Shown in pieces: positions 63,537-64,000 of a stretch of 64,000 nt of DNA (the stretch's first letter is position 1; the number at the start of each line of letters is the position of its first letter). Made by a program: the position numbers and the translations under genes. The notes beneath the pieces are model-generated. The model had not been told where the DNA came from. It worked only from the letters and a program-made list of their open reading frames with translations, and did no database searches. Source of the DNA: a bacterium SCSIO 12643 (GTDB lineage: Bacteria; Bacteroidota; Bacteroidia; Flavobacteriales_G; Salibacteraceae); contig CP073750.1 of assembly GCA_024398135.1 (NCBI GenBank), positions 248,001 to 312,000 on the forward strand, read 5' to 3'.

Positions 63537-64000
63537 ATGAAAACAATGACACTCGCATTCACAATTTTTATAGGCTTCAGTTCTTTTGCAGGTACACCTG
63601 CATTTAACGAAGCCATGAAAAATGCTTTAACACAATTTGGACAATCTAAAAATGTAGCTGATTTCCAAAGTACTGCAAATACGTTCCAACGAATTGCCAA
63701 TTCTGCTAAAGACGAATGGCTTCCCGAATATTACCAGGCACAATGTTACATCCTAATGAGTTTTATGGATCAAGATAAAATCCAGAAAGACGCTTATTTG
63801 GATATTGCAGAAAAAGCAATCAACAGTATACTTTCTAAAGTTCCGGAAAACTCGGAGGTTTACGCTATTCAAGGGTTTATGTATACCGCAAGACTGGTGG
63901 TAGACCCCGTAAATCGTGGACGAGAATATTCCATCTTATCCATGGAATCATTAAAGAAATCCTTACATTTCAATCCACAAAATCCTCGTGCTCTATACCT
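63537..64000 (+). CDS. Exported TPR-like protein (3' end outside window)
   Basis: Open from ATG 63537 to the right edge, 154 codons visible. A short signal peptide (MKTMTLAFTIFIGFSSFA, then GTPAF) is followed by helical repeats: FQRIANSAKDEWLPEYYQAQ, the pair YLDIAEKAINSILSKVPENS, and SLKKSLHFNPQNPRALYL, which are tetratricopeptide-like. It begins 20 bases after the TonB receptor stop and is probably in its operon. Similar periplasmic proteins occur next to TonB-dependent receptors in other Bacteroidota, which makes a supporting role in uptake plausible. The function is otherwise unknown. Confidence 0.8.
   Translation, partial: MKTMTLAFTIFIGFSSFAGTPAFNEAMKNALTQFGQSKNVADFQSTANTFQRIANSAKDEWLPEYYQAQCYILMSFMDQDKIQKDAYLDIAEKAINSILSKVPENSEVYAIQGFMYTARLVVDPVNRGREYSILSMESLKKSLHFNPQNPRALY

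Noticed and set aside
1-64000. tRNA, rRNA, CRISPR arrays and insertion sequences
   Set aside because: I looked for cloverleaf arms, regularly spaced short repeats and transposase motifs and saw none. A dedicated scan (tRNAscan, CRISPR finder, ISfinder) would settle it.

Overview
The window looks like chromosomal DNA from a free-living member of the Bacteroidota, most likely Flavobacteriia or a close marine lineage. The reasons are: low G+C; promoters of the Bacteroidota form TAnnTTTG instead of sigma70 boxes; little use of Shine-Dalgarno sites; several secreted proteins with type IX secretion (T9SS) C-terminal sorting domains of types A and B; a SusC-like TonB receptor with a carboxypeptidase-regulatory N-terminus; and lineage-typical versions of RecQ and RibB. 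No rRNA, tRNA, CRISPR array or recognisable insertion sequence was seen.

Layout. 1-7.4 kb: two orphan hybrid histidine kinases (the first cut by the left edge) flank recQ. 7.6-9.2 kb: two small membrane proteins and ribH. 9.2-13.6 kb: a giant PKD-repeat surface protein with a type B sorting domain. 13.7-21.2 kb: an RlmL-type rRNA methyltransferase, a membrane-tethered XRE regulator, tsaD, and a TamB-like envelope protein that lacks an ordinary start codon. 21.2-23.5 kb: a tight minus-strand operon of a universal stress protein, two half-size YeeE/YedE sulfur-importer proteins and a GNAT acetyltransferase. 23.6-39.8 kb: mostly housekeeping genes (mfd, fbp, ribB, pyrD, HMG-CoA lyase, a methyltransferase, a fatty acid hydroxylase, lgt, aroQ, a WYL regulator, ftsK, a LolA-like carrier, ywbE).

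39.8-57.1 kb is the accessory part. It holds a lipoprotein, a DUF2911 protein, a two-gene candidate phage-defence cassette (DUF2971 plus a putative abortive-infection protein of the putAbiC family), four T9SS cargo proteins, a LytS/LytTR-type two-component pair and an orphan NarL-type regulator. An 83-bp direct repeat, made from the 3' end of a T9SS cargo gene, flanks 6.7 kb containing the defence pair and two cargo genes. One copy is the tail of an intact gene; the other is a stranded remnant. This marks a rearrangement or insertion site. 57.2-64 kb: an AsmA-like protein with a long charged helical tail, an RmlD-like reductase, a TonB-dependent receptor and, cut by the right edge, its exported partner.

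The gene arrangement is very compact. Four convergent pairs overlap by exactly four bases at their stop codons, and at least two genes (rlmL-like, HMG-CoA lyase) have the promoter -7 box only four bases before ATG, predicting leaderless mRNAs. The items most worth a second look are the repeat-flanked defence cassette, the missing start codon of the TamB-like gene, the probable frameshift near 56.95 kb, and the zinc-site losses in RecQ and in the GTP-cyclohydrolase-like half of RibB. All calls come from reading the sequence; no database search was run.
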